Source of the DNA: Chloroflexota bacterium
GTDB taxonomy: Bacteria > Chloroflexota > Dehalococcoidia > Bin125
Direction: 5' to 3'
Length of the DNA stretch: 17,766 nucleotides
Assembly: GCA_026707335.1 (NCBI GenBank)
Contig: JAPOXB010000006.1
Span: forward strand, 1-17,766
Shown here: positions 1 through 6,741 of the stretch, piece by piece
How positions within the stretch are numbered: the first letter of the stretch is position 1
Layout of the letters: every line of letters starts with the position of its first letter
Notes under the pieces: generated by a model
What the model saw: the letters and a program-made list of their open reading frames with translations, nothing else
The model's database searches: none
Told to the model about the DNA's origin: nothing
Translations under genes and position numbers: made by a program

Positions 1-322
1 CGGCGAACTTCAGGTAGGGCCCGAAGTCGCCGCCGCAGTTGGCGTCGCCCCAGCCCCCGGTCGAGGGGCTCTTGCAAACCGCCTGGAAGCGGTTGCCGAA
101 GATGGGCGTGCCGGTCATCACGCCGGGCATCAGGCCCAGGACGTTCTCCGGGCCCATCGGGTCCGCCCCCTGGGGGATGCGGTCGAAGAGCAGGCGCGCG
201 CCCAGGCCGTAGCCGCCCAGGTAGTCCTTGTACATCTGCTCGGGGATCTCCTCCGGCGTGATCTCCCCGTTGTCGAGGTTCACGTTGAGGATCTTGCCGT
301 TGTAGGCCAGTTCTTCCGGCAT
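1..322 (-). CDS. Aldehyde:ferredoxin oxidoreductase family protein, N-terminal part (partial)
   Basis: The first 107 residues are present; the rest lies beyond the left edge of the window. The reading begins MPEELAYNGKILNVNLDNGE and continues with G-G-Y-G-L-G-A-R-L-L-F, D-P-M-G-P-E-N-V-L and K-S-P-S-T-G-G-W-G-D-A-N-C-G-G-D-F-G-P-Y. That succession is the hallmark of domain 1 of tungsten (or molybdenum) pterin aldehyde:ferredoxin oxidoreductases, which interconvert aldehydes and carboxylic acids using ferredoxin. The ATG at 322-320 has an AAAGGACC Shine-Dalgarno stretch about 8 bases upstream, the same motif that precedes the peroxiredoxin gene at 7797. A good promoter lies at 408-437, so the gene is probably transcribed separately from the oxidoreductase upstream (494-1441). 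The cluster-binding cysteines are off the window, so which AOR subfamily this is (classic AOR, formaldehyde type, BamB-like) cannot be decided. Confidence 0.9.
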   Translation of the reverse strand, partial: MPEELAYNGKILNVNLDNGEITPEEIPEQMYKDYLGGYGLGARLLFDRIPQGADPMGPENVLGLMPGVMTGTPIFGNRFQAVCKSPSTGGWGDANCGGDFGPYLKFA

Positions 323-407
323 GGGCGAGGGTCCTTTCCGCCGGCCGCAGCCGACTGTGCGAGGTCCGCTCCGGGGGCGGCCTCGCGTCCGTGGTCTGGG
401 TGCCGCG

Positions 408-437
408 ATTATCCCAGGCGGAACGCCTGCGGCTCAA
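408..437 (-). promoter_or_regulatory. Candidate sigma-70-type promoter of the AOR gene, with an inverted repeat in the spacer
   Basis: Read on the minus strand there is TTGAGC at 437-432 (four of six matches to the -35 consensus), an 18-base spacer, then GATAAT at 413-408 (five of six to the -10 consensus). This is an AT-rich island in otherwise GC-rich DNA. The start site would be near 401 and the leader about 80 bases long. A perfect inverted repeat, CAGGCG-GAA-CGCCTG at 415-429, fills most of the spacer and could be an operator; that role is inference. Confidence 0.55.
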
Positions 438-493
438 TATGTCGGATGGAGCATAACGGTCCGCCTCTTTGGGGGCGAGACAACTCGTGCCGC

Positions 494-1441
494 TCAGTCC
501 TCCTGAGCGAGCGCGCCCAGGAGTTCCAGCGTCCGCGCCCGGTCGCGGGCGGCGTCGTCGCCGGTATCGACGATGTCCGCCAGCAGTTCGTCGACGCCGA
601 AGCCGGGCAACCCGCGCAGCCGGTCCGCGACGGCGTTTTCGTCGCCGGAGACGATCAGCGCGTCGGCCATGGTGTCGGTGAAGACGTCGCCGGGCGCGTC
701 CTCGAGGCCGGCGTCGAGCATCATCTGGCGGTAGAACGGCAGGCGCTGGTAGTTGCCGAACTGCTTCGCGGCCGCGGCCCGCACCGCCGCCCGATCCTCG
801 GACACGACCACGGGCACGTGCGCGACGAGCGGCGGCCGCTCCCGCCCGGCGGCCTCCGCCCCCGCCGCGACCGCGGGCGCGGCCTGGTCGCGCAGGAAGG
901 GCAGCGGCGACATCCAGGAGATCGCGCCGTCGGTCAGCTCGCCGGCGATCCGGTAGGCGCGGGGCCGCAGCGCCGCGATCAGGATCGGCACCGGCGCGGG
1001 CGGGCCGATCCGCGCCCGCGCGGTGATCTGCTCCCCGGCGACGTCCACGGCGCCCTCGTGCAGCAGCGCGCGCAGGATACCGATGTACTCGCGCAGGTGC
1101 GCCAGCGGACGCTCGAAGCCGAGCCCGAACATGCCCTCGATGATCGGCCGGTGACTGGGCCCGATGCCGAGCCGCAGCCGCCCCGGCGCGAGCTGCTCCA
1201 GCGCCAGCGCCTGCGACGCCATCACGAACGGATGGCGCGGGTAGGTGGGCACGATGCTCGTCCCGAAGCCGATTGTCGTCTCGCCCGCCGCCCGCCCGAA
1301 GACCACGAACGGGTCCGGCGGGGGCTCGCCCCCCGTGCTCCAGACCATGTCCAGGCCGGCCGCGTCGGCGGCGCGGGTGCGCTCCAGCATCACATTGGCT
1401 TCGCGGAAGCCCAGGTGCAGGCCAATCGGGAGATCGCGCAT
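494..1441 (-). CDS. LLM-class (luciferase-like) F420-type oxidoreductase, copy 1
   Basis: A complete 315-residue protein of the luciferase-like monooxygenase superfamily, a TIM-barrel flavin or F420 enzyme of the cytoplasm. Signature stretches are IGLHLGF at the first strand, the G-F-G-T-S-I-V-P-T-Y-P-R-H-P region at residues 58-71, L-G-I-G-P-S-H at 91-97 and a P-L-A-H-L-R-E-Y-I helix at 112-120. These resemble the F420-dependent group typified by MSMEG_4879; F420 rather than FMN use is inferred from that resemblance. The substrate is unknown. It follows the truncated channel gene by 32 bp and precedes the AOR gene. It differs from copy 2 (2449-3396) by five bases in the last 14 codons, giving one amino-acid change (Q-E-D versus Q-A-D at the C terminus). 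Its upstream DNA is the 3' part of the channel gene, so it may lack the operon promoter at 4697-4725 unless transcription reads through copy 2. Confidence 0.9.
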   Translation of the reverse strand: MRDLPIGLHLGFREANVMLERTRAADAAGLDMVWSTGGEPPPDPFVVFGRAAGETTIGFGTSIVPTYPRHPFVMASQALALEQLAPGRLRLGIGPSHRPIIEGMFGLGFERPLAHLREYIGILRALLHEGAVDVAGEQITARARIGPPAPVPILIAALRPRAYRIAGELTDGAISWMSPLPFLRDQAAPAVAAGAEAAGRERPPLVAHVPVVVSEDRAAVRAAAAKQFGNYQRLPFYRQMMLDAGLEDAPGDVFTDTMADALIVSGDENAVADRLRGLPGFGVDELLADIVDTGDDAARDRARTLELLGALAQED

Positions 1442-1473
1442 GGTGGTCTCGCTTTCGTTGGCGGGCGGTGCCG

Positions 1474-2439
1474 TTATCCGTTGTCGAATCCCGAGGTTAG
1501 CGGACGATCGGTGCGCTGTCCGGCGGCGCCGTTGGGGCCGAAGTCGTTCACGGCGCCGGCGAGTTGGTCGGGCTCCGGCGGGGCGGGCGCCTGGAAGCGC
1601 TGCCCGGGCCCGGAGTCGAGGTGGAGGGTCTGCGTGGGGAAGGCGAATTCGACGCGCAGCCGCTCCGCCAGCCGCACGATGTCCAGATTGAGCACGTGCC
1701 GCACCCGCATCTCGTCGTTCCAGTTGGGCGCGTCGATGAAGCAGTACAGCATCACGTCGAGCGTGGACGGCCCGAACTCCTTGAACTCGACGATGTAGAA
1801 GTCGGTCCGCATGCTCGGGTTGGCGCGGATGATCGCCCGCAGGCCCTCGACGAAGGCCTGCATCTGCTCCGGGGTCGTCGAGTAGGAGAGCCCCAGCGTC
1901 GTCGAGTAGCGGCGCCAGCGGCGCGCGCCCATGTTGTCGACGTTGGTGTCGGTGAAGGTGTAGTTGGGGACGGTCACGATGGAGTTGTAGAAGGTGCGCA
2001 CGCGCGTGGAGCGCAGCCCCACCTCCTCCACCGTCCCCTCCACCCCGCCGACGACGATCCAGTCGCCGATCTGGAAGGGCTTGTCGGCGAAGACCGTGAC
2101 GCCGCCGAAAAAATTTTTCACCGTGTCCTGCGCCGCCAGGGCCACGCCCAGCCCCAGCAGCCCGACGCCGGCGAACAGAGCGGCCACGTTGACGCCCAGA
2201 TTGGACAGCACGAACAGCCCGCCCAGGGCGAGCACCCCGACCCGCAGGCTGGTGCGGATGATCGGGACCAGTTGGTCGTCCATTTTGGTGTCGGTCTGTG
2301 CGGCGCGCTTGCGCAGCACCGCGGTGAAGATGTCGACGCCGCGGAAGCCCAGCAGGACGAGCGCCGCGGCGCCGATCAGCGACCCGACGCGCGAGACCAC
2401 ATCCTCGACGTCGGCGGGGAAGTCCAGGACGGGGAAGCC
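1474..2439 (-). pseudogene. MscS-family mechanosensitive channel, 5'-truncated duplicate
   Basis: The frame is open and encodes residues 88-408 of the intact channel at 3429-4655. It lacks the start codon, residues 1-87 and the first two predicted membrane helices. The pore helix and MscS beta domain are retained. The only differences from the intact copy in this part are two synonymous ones, at 2353 and 2407. Upstream of residue 88 the frame runs straight into the TGA stop of oxidoreductase copy 2 (2449-2451), so any product would need an internal start such as GTG at 2400, which has no good ribosome site. It is best read as a non-functional by-product of the duplication, or as an assembly artefact. 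Confidence 0.8.
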
Positions 2440-2443
2440 GCCG

Positions 2444-4394
2444 GCCGCTCAGTCCGCCTGGGCGAGCGCGCCCAGAAGCTCCAGCGTGCGCGCCCGGTCG
2501 CGGGCGGCGTCGTCGCCGGTATCGACGATGTCCGCCAGCAGTTCGTCGACGCCGAAGCCGGGCAACCCGCGCAGCCGGTCCGCGACGGCGTTTTCGTCGC
2601 CGGAGACGATCAGCGCGTCGGCCATGGTGTCGGTGAAGACGTCGCCGGGCGCGTCCTCGAGGCCGGCGTCGAGCATCATCTGGCGGTAGAACGGCAGGCG
2701 CTGGTAGTTGCCGAACTGCTTCGCGGCCGCGGCCCGCACCGCCGCCCGATCCTCGGACACGACCACGGGCACGTGCGCGACGAGCGGCGGCCGCTCCCGC
2801 CCGGCGGCCTCCGCCCCCGCCGCGACCGCGGGCGCGGCCTGGTCGCGCAGGAAGGGCAGCGGCGACATCCAGGAGATCGCGCCGTCGGTCAGCTCGCCGG
2901 CGATCCGGTAGGCGCGGGGCCGCAGCGCCGCGATCAGGATCGGCACCGGCGCGGGCGGGCCGATCCGCGCCCGCGCGGTGATCTGCTCCCCGGCGACGTC
3001 CACGGCGCCCTCGTGCAGCAGCGCGCGCAGGATACCGATGTACTCGCGCAGGTGCGCCAGCGGACGCTCGAAGCCGAGCCCGAACATGCCCTCGATGATC
3101 GGCCGGTGACTGGGCCCGATGCCGAGCCGCAGCCGCCCCGGCGCGAGCTGCTCCAGCGCCAGCGCCTGCGACGCCATCACGAACGGATGGCGCGGGTAGG
3201 TGGGCACGATGCTCGTCCCGAAGCCGATTGTCGTCTCGCCCGCCGCCCGCCCGAAGACCACGAACGGGTCCGGCGGGGGCTCGCCCCCCGTGCTCCAGAC
3301 CATGTCCAGGCCGGCCGCGTCGGCGGCGCGGGTGCGCTCCAGCATCACATTGGCTTCGCGGAAGCCCAGGTGCAGGCCAATCGGGAGATCGCGCATGGTG
3401 GTCTCGCTTTCGTTGGCGGGCGGTGCCGTTATCCGTTGTCGAATCCCGAGGTTAGCGGACGATCGGTGCGCTGTCCGGCGGCGCCGTTGGGGCCGAAGTC
3501 GTTCACGGCGCCGGCGAGTTGGTCGGGCTCCGGCGGGGCGGGCGCCTGGAAGCGCTGCCCGGGCCCGGAGTCGAGGTGGAGGGTCTGCGTGGGGAAGGCG
3601 AATTCGACGCGCAGCCGCTCCGCCAGCCGCACGATGTCCAGATTGAGCACGTGCCGCACCCGCATCTCGTCGTTCCAGTTGGGCGCGTCGATGAAGCAGT
3701 ACAGCATCACGTCGAGCGTGGACGGCCCGAACTCCTTGAACTCGACGATGTAGAAGTCGGTCCGCATGCTCGGGTTGGCGCGGATGATCGCCCGCAGGCC
3801 CTCGACGAAGGCCTGCATCTGCTCCGGGGTCGTCGAGTAGGAGAGCCCCAGCGTCGTCGAGTAGCGGCGCCAGCGGCGCGCGCCCATGTTGTCGACGTTG
3901 GTGTCGGTGAAGGTGTAGTTGGGGACGGTCACGATGGAGTTGTAGAAGGTGCGCACGCGCGTGGAGCGCAGCCCCACCTCCTCCACCGTCCCCTCCACCC
4001 CGCCGACGACGATCCAGTCGCCGATCTGGAAGGGCTTGTCGGCGAAGACCGTGACGCCGCCGAAAAAATTTTTCACCGTGTCCTGCGCCGCCAGGGCCAC
4101 GCCCAGCCCCAGCAGCCCGACGCCGGCGAACAGAGCGGCCACGTTGACGCCCAGATTGGACAGCACGAACAGCCCGCCCAGGGCGAGCACCCCGACCCGC
4201 AGGCTGGTGCGGATGATCGGGACCAGTTGGTCGTCCATTTTGGTGTCGGTCTGTGCGGCGCGCTTGCGCAGCACCGCGGTGAAGATGTCGACGCCGCGGA
4301 AGCCCAGGAGGACGAGCGCCGCGGCGCCGATCAGCGACCCGACGCGCGAGACCACATCCTCCACGTCGGCGGGGAAGTCCAGGACGGGGAAGCC
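2444..4394. repeat. Direct repeat, right copy (about 1951 bp)
   Basis: This is the partner of 489-2439. It covers oxidoreductase copy 2 from just after its stop codon up into codon 88 of the intact MscS-type gene. At its right edge the sequence continues into the rest of the channel gene; at its left edge it abuts the truncated channel copy across GCCG (2440-2443). Short GC-rich microhomology (GCCG/GGCCGCTCAG) occurs at the joint. Confidence 0.95.
2449..3396 (-). CDS. LLM-class (luciferase-like) F420-type oxidoreductase, copy 2
   Basis: A complete 315-residue oxidoreductase, identical to copy 1 (494-1441) except for Ala instead of Glu two residues before the end and four synonymous bases nearby. 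It shows the same family motifs (L-G-I-G-P-S-H at 91-97, P-L-A-H-L-R-E-Y-I at 112-120). The ATG at 3396 lies 32 bp after the stop of the intact MscS-type gene, so the two probably form one transcript from the promoter at 4697-4725. No in-frame stop separates this frame from sequence far upstream, so the start rests on the family's typical N terminus (a first beta strand a few residues in) and on exact agreement with copy 1. The TGA stop is in frame with the truncated channel fragment that follows. Confidence 0.9.
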   Translation of the reverse strand: MRDLPIGLHLGFREANVMLERTRAADAAGLDMVWSTGGEPPPDPFVVFGRAAGETTIGFGTSIVPTYPRHPFVMASQALALEQLAPGRLRLGIGPSHRPIIEGMFGLGFERPLAHLREYIGILRALLHEGAVDVAGEQITARARIGPPAPVPILIAALRPRAYRIAGELTDGAISWMSPLPFLRDQAAPAVAAGAEAAGRERPPLVAHVPVVVSEDRAAVRAAAAKQFGNYQRLPFYRQMMLDAGLEDAPGDVFTDTMADALIVSGDENAVADRLRGLPGFGVDELLADIVDTGDDAARDRARTLELLGALAQAD

Positions 4395-4655
4395 CGCCAG
4401 GACCACCGCCGCGACGCCGAGCCACAGGATCGGCAGGCTCAAGCGTCGCCGTTCGCGGTCCCAGAACTCCCGCTTCCCCGCATCGGCGATGCGGCGTCGC
4501 AGCACGATGCCGAGCCCGCGGGTCAGGAGCAGTTGCCAGAGCACGACGATGCCCAGCAGCACGCCGATGCCGATGTACTGCTGGACCTCGATGCCCAGGA
4601 AGGTTTGCTCGTGCCAGGAGGCCAACACGGGCCATCCGCCGGCGACGGGATCCAT
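3429..4655 (-). CDS. MscS-family small-conductance mechanosensitive ion channel (intact copy)
   Basis: A 408-residue inner-membrane channel that would open under membrane tension to release solutes on osmotic downshock. Predicted membrane segments lie at about 24-46, 73-95 and 104-122. They are followed by the pore helix and family signature at about 155-215: an Ala/Gly-rich stretch (A-G-V-G-L-L-G-L-G-V-A-L-A-A-Q), then K-N-F-F-G-G, F-Q-I-G-D-W-I and G-T-V-E-E-V-G-L-R-S-T. The S-I-V-T-V-P-N motif at 240-246 starts the lower beta-domain region. A Pro/Gly-rich tail of about 45 residues ends the protein. The ATG at 4655 has a GGGGGA ribosome site about 10 bases upstream. The gene codes with oxidoreductase copy 2, 32 bp downstream. 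A functional link between a channel and an F420 enzyme is not evident; co-transcription may be incidental. Confidence 0.92.
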   Translation of the reverse strand: MDPVAGGWPVLASWHEQTFLGIEVQQYIGIGVLLGIVVLWQLLLTRGLGIVLRRRIADAGKREFWDRERRRLSLPILWLGVAAVVLAGFPVLDFPADVEDVVSRVGSLIGAAALVLLGFRGVDIFTAVLRKRAAQTDTKMDDQLVPIIRTSLRVGVLALGGLFVLSNLGVNVAALFAGVGLLGLGVALAAQDTVKNFFGGVTVFADKPFQIGDWIVVGGVEGTVEEVGLRSTRVRTFYNSIVTVPNYTFTDTNVDNMGARRWRRYSTTLGLSYSTTPEQMQAFVEGLRAIIRANPSMRTDFYIVEFKEFGPSTLDVMLYCFIDAPNWNDEMRVRHVLNLDIVRLAERLRVEFAFPTQTLHLDSGPGQRFQAPAPPEPDQLAGAVNDFGPNGAAGQRTDRPLTSGFDNG

Positions 4656-4696
4656 CTTCGCGCGTCCCCCACCCGGCCGCCGACCCGATCAGCGCA

Positions 4697-4725
4697 AGCG
4701 TAGGACGAATCCCCGAACCCGCCAA
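4697..4725 (-). promoter_or_regulatory. Candidate promoter of the MscS-oxidoreductase operon
   Basis: On the minus strand there is TTGGCG at 4725-4720, a 17-base spacer, then TACGCT at 4702-4697. The spacing is ideal and both hexamers are of the degenerate type usual in GC-rich bacteria. The start site would lie near 4690, about 35 bases before the ATG at 4655. Confidence 0.5.
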
Positions 4726-4748
4726 GACAGGTGAACAATTTGGACGCT

Positions 4749-4776
4749 GCGATCGCGCGCTTCCCGCGTGGATCGC
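4749..4776 (-). terminator. Imperfect hairpin between the acyl-CoA ligase and the MscS-type gene
   Basis: GCGATC (4749-4754) pairs with GATCGC (4771-4776), and an inner CGCG (4756-4759) pairs with CGCG (4765-4768) around a five-base loop. It sits 20 bases after the ligase stop. No T-tract follows on the minus strand, so termination is possible but not shown. Confidence 0.3.
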
Positions 4777-4796
4777 GGAGCCGGGAGGGGCCGCCG

Positions 4797-6368
4797 TCAG
4801 TGCACGGCCGTGTCCTGGCCGGCCCAGAACGGCTTGCGGAGCTCCGTCTTGAGGATCTTGCCGGGCCCCGATTTGGGCAGCGGCTCGGTGTGGAAGTCCA
4901 CCGACTTGGGACACTTGTAGCCCGCGATCTTGCCGTGGCAGAACGACACGAGGTCCGCCTCGGTCGCCGTCTCGCCGGGGCGCAGCACGACGATGGCGTG
5001 CACGGCCTCGCCCCAGCGCTCGCTGGGGATGCCGATCACCGCCGCCTCGAGCACGGCCGGGTGGTCGTACAGCGCGTTCTCCACCTCGGTCGTGAAGACG
5101 TTCTCGCCGCCGCTGATGATCATGTCCTTCGCACGGTCGACGATGTAGACGAAGCCGTCCGCGTCCATCCGCGCGATGTCGCCGGTGTGCATCCAGCCGT
5201 CGCGCAGGGCCTCGGCCGTTTCCTGCGGGCGCTTCCAGTAGCCCGACATGACGTTGGGCCCCCGCACGACGATCTCCCCCACGCCCCCAGGCGGCACGTC
5301 GGCGCCGGCGGCGTCGGCGATGCGCAGGCGCACGCCCATCACCTCGCGCCCGCAGGACGCCAGCCGCTCGATGCCCTCGGGCGTGTCGTAGTCGAGCCAC
5401 TCCAGGCGCTGCGCCGTGAGCACCGGCGCGGTCTCGGTCATGCCGTAGGCCTGGCAGAGCACCGGCCCGAAGATCTCCCGCGCGGCCTGGATGCGGTCCA
5501 CCGCCATGGGGGAGGCGCCGAACAGGATCAGCCGCAGCGACGAGACGTCGTAGTCGCGCACCTGGGGATGATTGACGACGAAGTTGATCATCGTGGGGAC
5601 GAGGATCGTGGTGGTCACGCCCTCCGCCTGCACCGCCTCCAGGAAGCCGTCCGGCGTGAATCCGGGCACGCAGACCTGCGTCGCGCCGGCCATCGTCATC
5701 ACGTAGCAGGCCCAGGCGTCGGCGAGGTGGAACAGCGGCGCGACGTGCAGCCAGACGTCGTCCTCGCCGACGGGGAACGTCATCTGGACGTGCTCCGCGT
5801 TGGAGACGACGTTGCGCTGCGTCAGCATCACGCCCTTGGGCCGCCCCGTCGTGCCGCCGGTGTAGCAGAGGTTGATGAGGTCGTCCTCGGCCCAGTCGCG
5901 GGCGGCGGCCTCGATCGGCGCGCTGCCCTCGATCAGCGACTCATACGTGTGGTCGCCCAGCGGCGCCGTGTCGTCCAGCACGATGACGTGGCGCAGGTCG
6001 GGCAGCCGGTCGCGGAACTCGGCCAGCAGCGGCAGGTACTCCGGCCCCACCAGCAGGGCGCGCACGTCGCCGTCGCGGATGATGAACGCCAGCTCTTCCC
6101 CCGCCAGGCGGATGTTGAGCGGCGCCAGCGGCATGCCGGCGTAGTGGGCCGCGAAGTACGTCTCGTAGTAGCGGTGCGAGTTGTTGGCCAGGATCGCGAT
6201 GTGCGCGCCCACCGGCAGCCCCAGGCCCAGCAGGCCCGCCGCCAGGCGGCGGATGCGCTGCCCGGCCTCGGCGTAGGTGTAGCGCGTCTCGCCGTCGACG
6301 ATGGCCACGCGCTCGCCGTAGAGGCGCTCGGCCCGCTCCAGGATGTCGCCCACCAGGATCGGCTGCAT
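4797..6368 (-). CDS. AMP-forming acyl-CoA synthetase (fatty-acid/carboxylic-acid CoA ligase)
   Basis: A 523-residue cytoplasmic member of the ANL adenylating family. It would activate a carboxylic acid with ATP to an acyl-adenylate and then transfer the acyl group to CoA. All core motifs are present and intact: the phosphate-binding loop Y-T-G-G-T-T-G-R-P-K-G (169-179), the adenine-site Y-G-M-T-E-T (308-313), the T-G-D (395-397), the hinge region D-R-A-K-D-M-I-I-S-G-G-E-N (411-423) and the C-terminal P-K-S-G-P-G-K (498-504) with catalytic Lys504. The length is usual for medium- or long-chain acyl-CoA ligases; substrate length cannot be read from sequence. The ATG at 6368 has a strong GGAGGGA site 7-8 bases upstream. 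It follows the CDGSH gene by 61 bp on the same strand. With the AOR and F420 enzyme downstream, it suggests acid or aldehyde metabolism, which is inference. Confidence 0.95.
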   Translation of the reverse strand: MQPILVGDILERAERLYGERVAIVDGETRYTYAEAGQRIRRLAAGLLGLGLPVGAHIAILANNSHRYYETYFAAHYAGMPLAPLNIRLAGEELAFIIRDGDVRALLVGPEYLPLLAEFRDRLPDLRHVIVLDDTAPLGDHTYESLIEGSAPIEAAARDWAEDDLINLCYTGGTTGRPKGVMLTQRNVVSNAEHVQMTFPVGEDDVWLHVAPLFHLADAWACYVMTMAGATQVCVPGFTPDGFLEAVQAEGVTTTILVPTMINFVVNHPQVRDYDVSSLRLILFGASPMAVDRIQAAREIFGPVLCQAYGMTETAPVLTAQRLEWLDYDTPEGIERLASCGREVMGVRLRIADAAGADVPPGGVGEIVVRGPNVMSGYWKRPQETAEALRDGWMHTGDIARMDADGFVYIVDRAKDMIISGGENVFTTEVENALYDHPAVLEAAVIGIPSERWGEAVHAIVVLRPGETATEADLVSFCHGKIAGYKCPKSVDFHTEPLPKSGPGKILKTELRKPFWAGQDTAVH

Positions 6369-6429
6369 GACGTTCCCTCCGCAGGCGCGGCGTCCAGACC
6401 GGCGCCGATCGCCGAGGCCGCCCCCGGAA

Positions 6430-6633
6430 TCAGCCGGCGGTTGGGTCGTGGCTGAACCCGGCCCGCTTGTGCTCGCCGTCGCAGAACGGTTTGCTGGCCG
6501 AGTGGCCGCAGCGGCACAGCGCGACCTTGCTGCCCTGCGGCAGCGCGATCTCCGCGCCGCTGGCGTCCGTCAGCTGCAGCCCGCTCGCATCCAGCAGGTA
6601 GGGCCCGTTGGTGTTGACTCTGATCTCCGGCAT
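6430..6633 (-). CDS. CDGSH-type [2Fe-2S] iron-sulfur protein
   Basis: A 67-residue protein with one CDGSH domain, which binds a [2Fe-2S] cluster through three Cys and one His. The motif C-R-C-G-H-S-A-S-K-P-F-C-D-G-E-H spans 40-55; the ligands are Cys40, Cys42, Cys51 and His55. Glu replaces the usual Ser (C-D-G-E-H), at a non-ligand position. The N-terminal strand I-R-V-N-T-N-G-P-Y matches small prokaryotic CDGSH proteins. I chose the ATG at 6633 because GGAG lies six bases before it and the family starts here; an in-frame ATG at 6645 would add four residues (M-E-K-R) and has only a weak ribosome site. The role is probably electron transfer or redox sensing. It precedes the acyl-CoA ligase, probably in one transcript. 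Confidence 0.9.
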   Translation of the reverse strand: MPEIRVNTNGPYLLDASGLQLTDASGAEIALPQGSKVALCRCGHSASKPFCDGEHKRAGFSHDPTAG

Positions 6634-6660
6634 CCGCTTCTCCATCCGTCCCGAGACGCC

Positions 6661-6681
6661 GCCGGGCTTCCCCCGCCCGGC
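6661..6681 (-). promoter_or_regulatory. Perfect GC hairpin in the leader of the CDGSH gene
   Basis: GCCGGGC (6661-6667) and GCCCGGC (6675-6681) form a seven-base-pair stem around a seven-base loop. It lies 27 bases upstream of the CDGSH start and downstream of the membrane-protein gene, so it may be a leader structure or a weak terminator. There is no T-tract. Confidence 0.35.
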
Positions 6682-6705
6682 CGCGCGCCCCGGTGTCGCG
6701 CGCCC

Positions 6706-6711
6706 AGCATA
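6706..6711 (-). promoter_or_regulatory. Possible -10 box upstream of the CDGSH gene
   Basis: TATGCT on the minus strand (four of six to consensus, and the same hexamer as upstream of the peroxiredoxin gene) in the 108-bp gap between the membrane-protein and CDGSH genes. No convincing -35 lies 17 bases upstream. The start site would be near 6699, giving a leader of about 66 bases that contains the hairpin at 6661-6681. Confidence 0.25.
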
Positions 6712-6741
6712 TCGCCGGGCATCCCTATGCGGGGCCGAGTC

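Larger units (their letters stand above)
489..2439. repeat. Direct repeat, left copy (about 1951 bp)
   Basis: This block matches 2444-4394 at a constant offset of 1955 bp. It contains the whole oxidoreductase gene and the last 321 codons of the MscS-type gene. I see seven substitutions: positions 501, 506, 521, 524 and 533 at one end, and 2353 and 2407 at the other. Between 534 and 2352 I find no difference. A four-base spacer (2440-2443) separates the two copies. Confidence 0.95.

Noticed and set aside
2108..2118. A6T5 tract inside the channel gene (also at 4063-4073) as a phase-variation switch
   Set aside because: It encodes the conserved K-N-F-F of the MscS family, so codon need explains it; there is no second sign of slippage.
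494..3396. Insertion sequence or composite transposon as cause of the repeat
   Set aside because: There is no transposase, no terminal inverted repeats and no target-site duplication at the joint; only short GC-rich microhomology is visible.
1564..3753. A 729-codon plus-strand open frame across both repeat copies, and its 394-codon echo at 3519-4703
   Set aside because: It is antisense to the oxidoreductase and channel genes, is dominated by Arg/His/Asp/Gly from GC-rich reverse-frame reading, and matches no family.
2449..5400. A 983-codon minus-strand frame ending in oxidoreductase copy 2
   Set aside because: Only the last 315 codons are the real gene. The rest runs out of frame through the channel and ligase genes and is Arg-rich nonsense.
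4731..6455. A 574-codon plus-strand frame antisense to the acyl-CoA ligase
   Set aside because: A reverse-frame shadow; the ligase on the minus strand has every catalytic motif.
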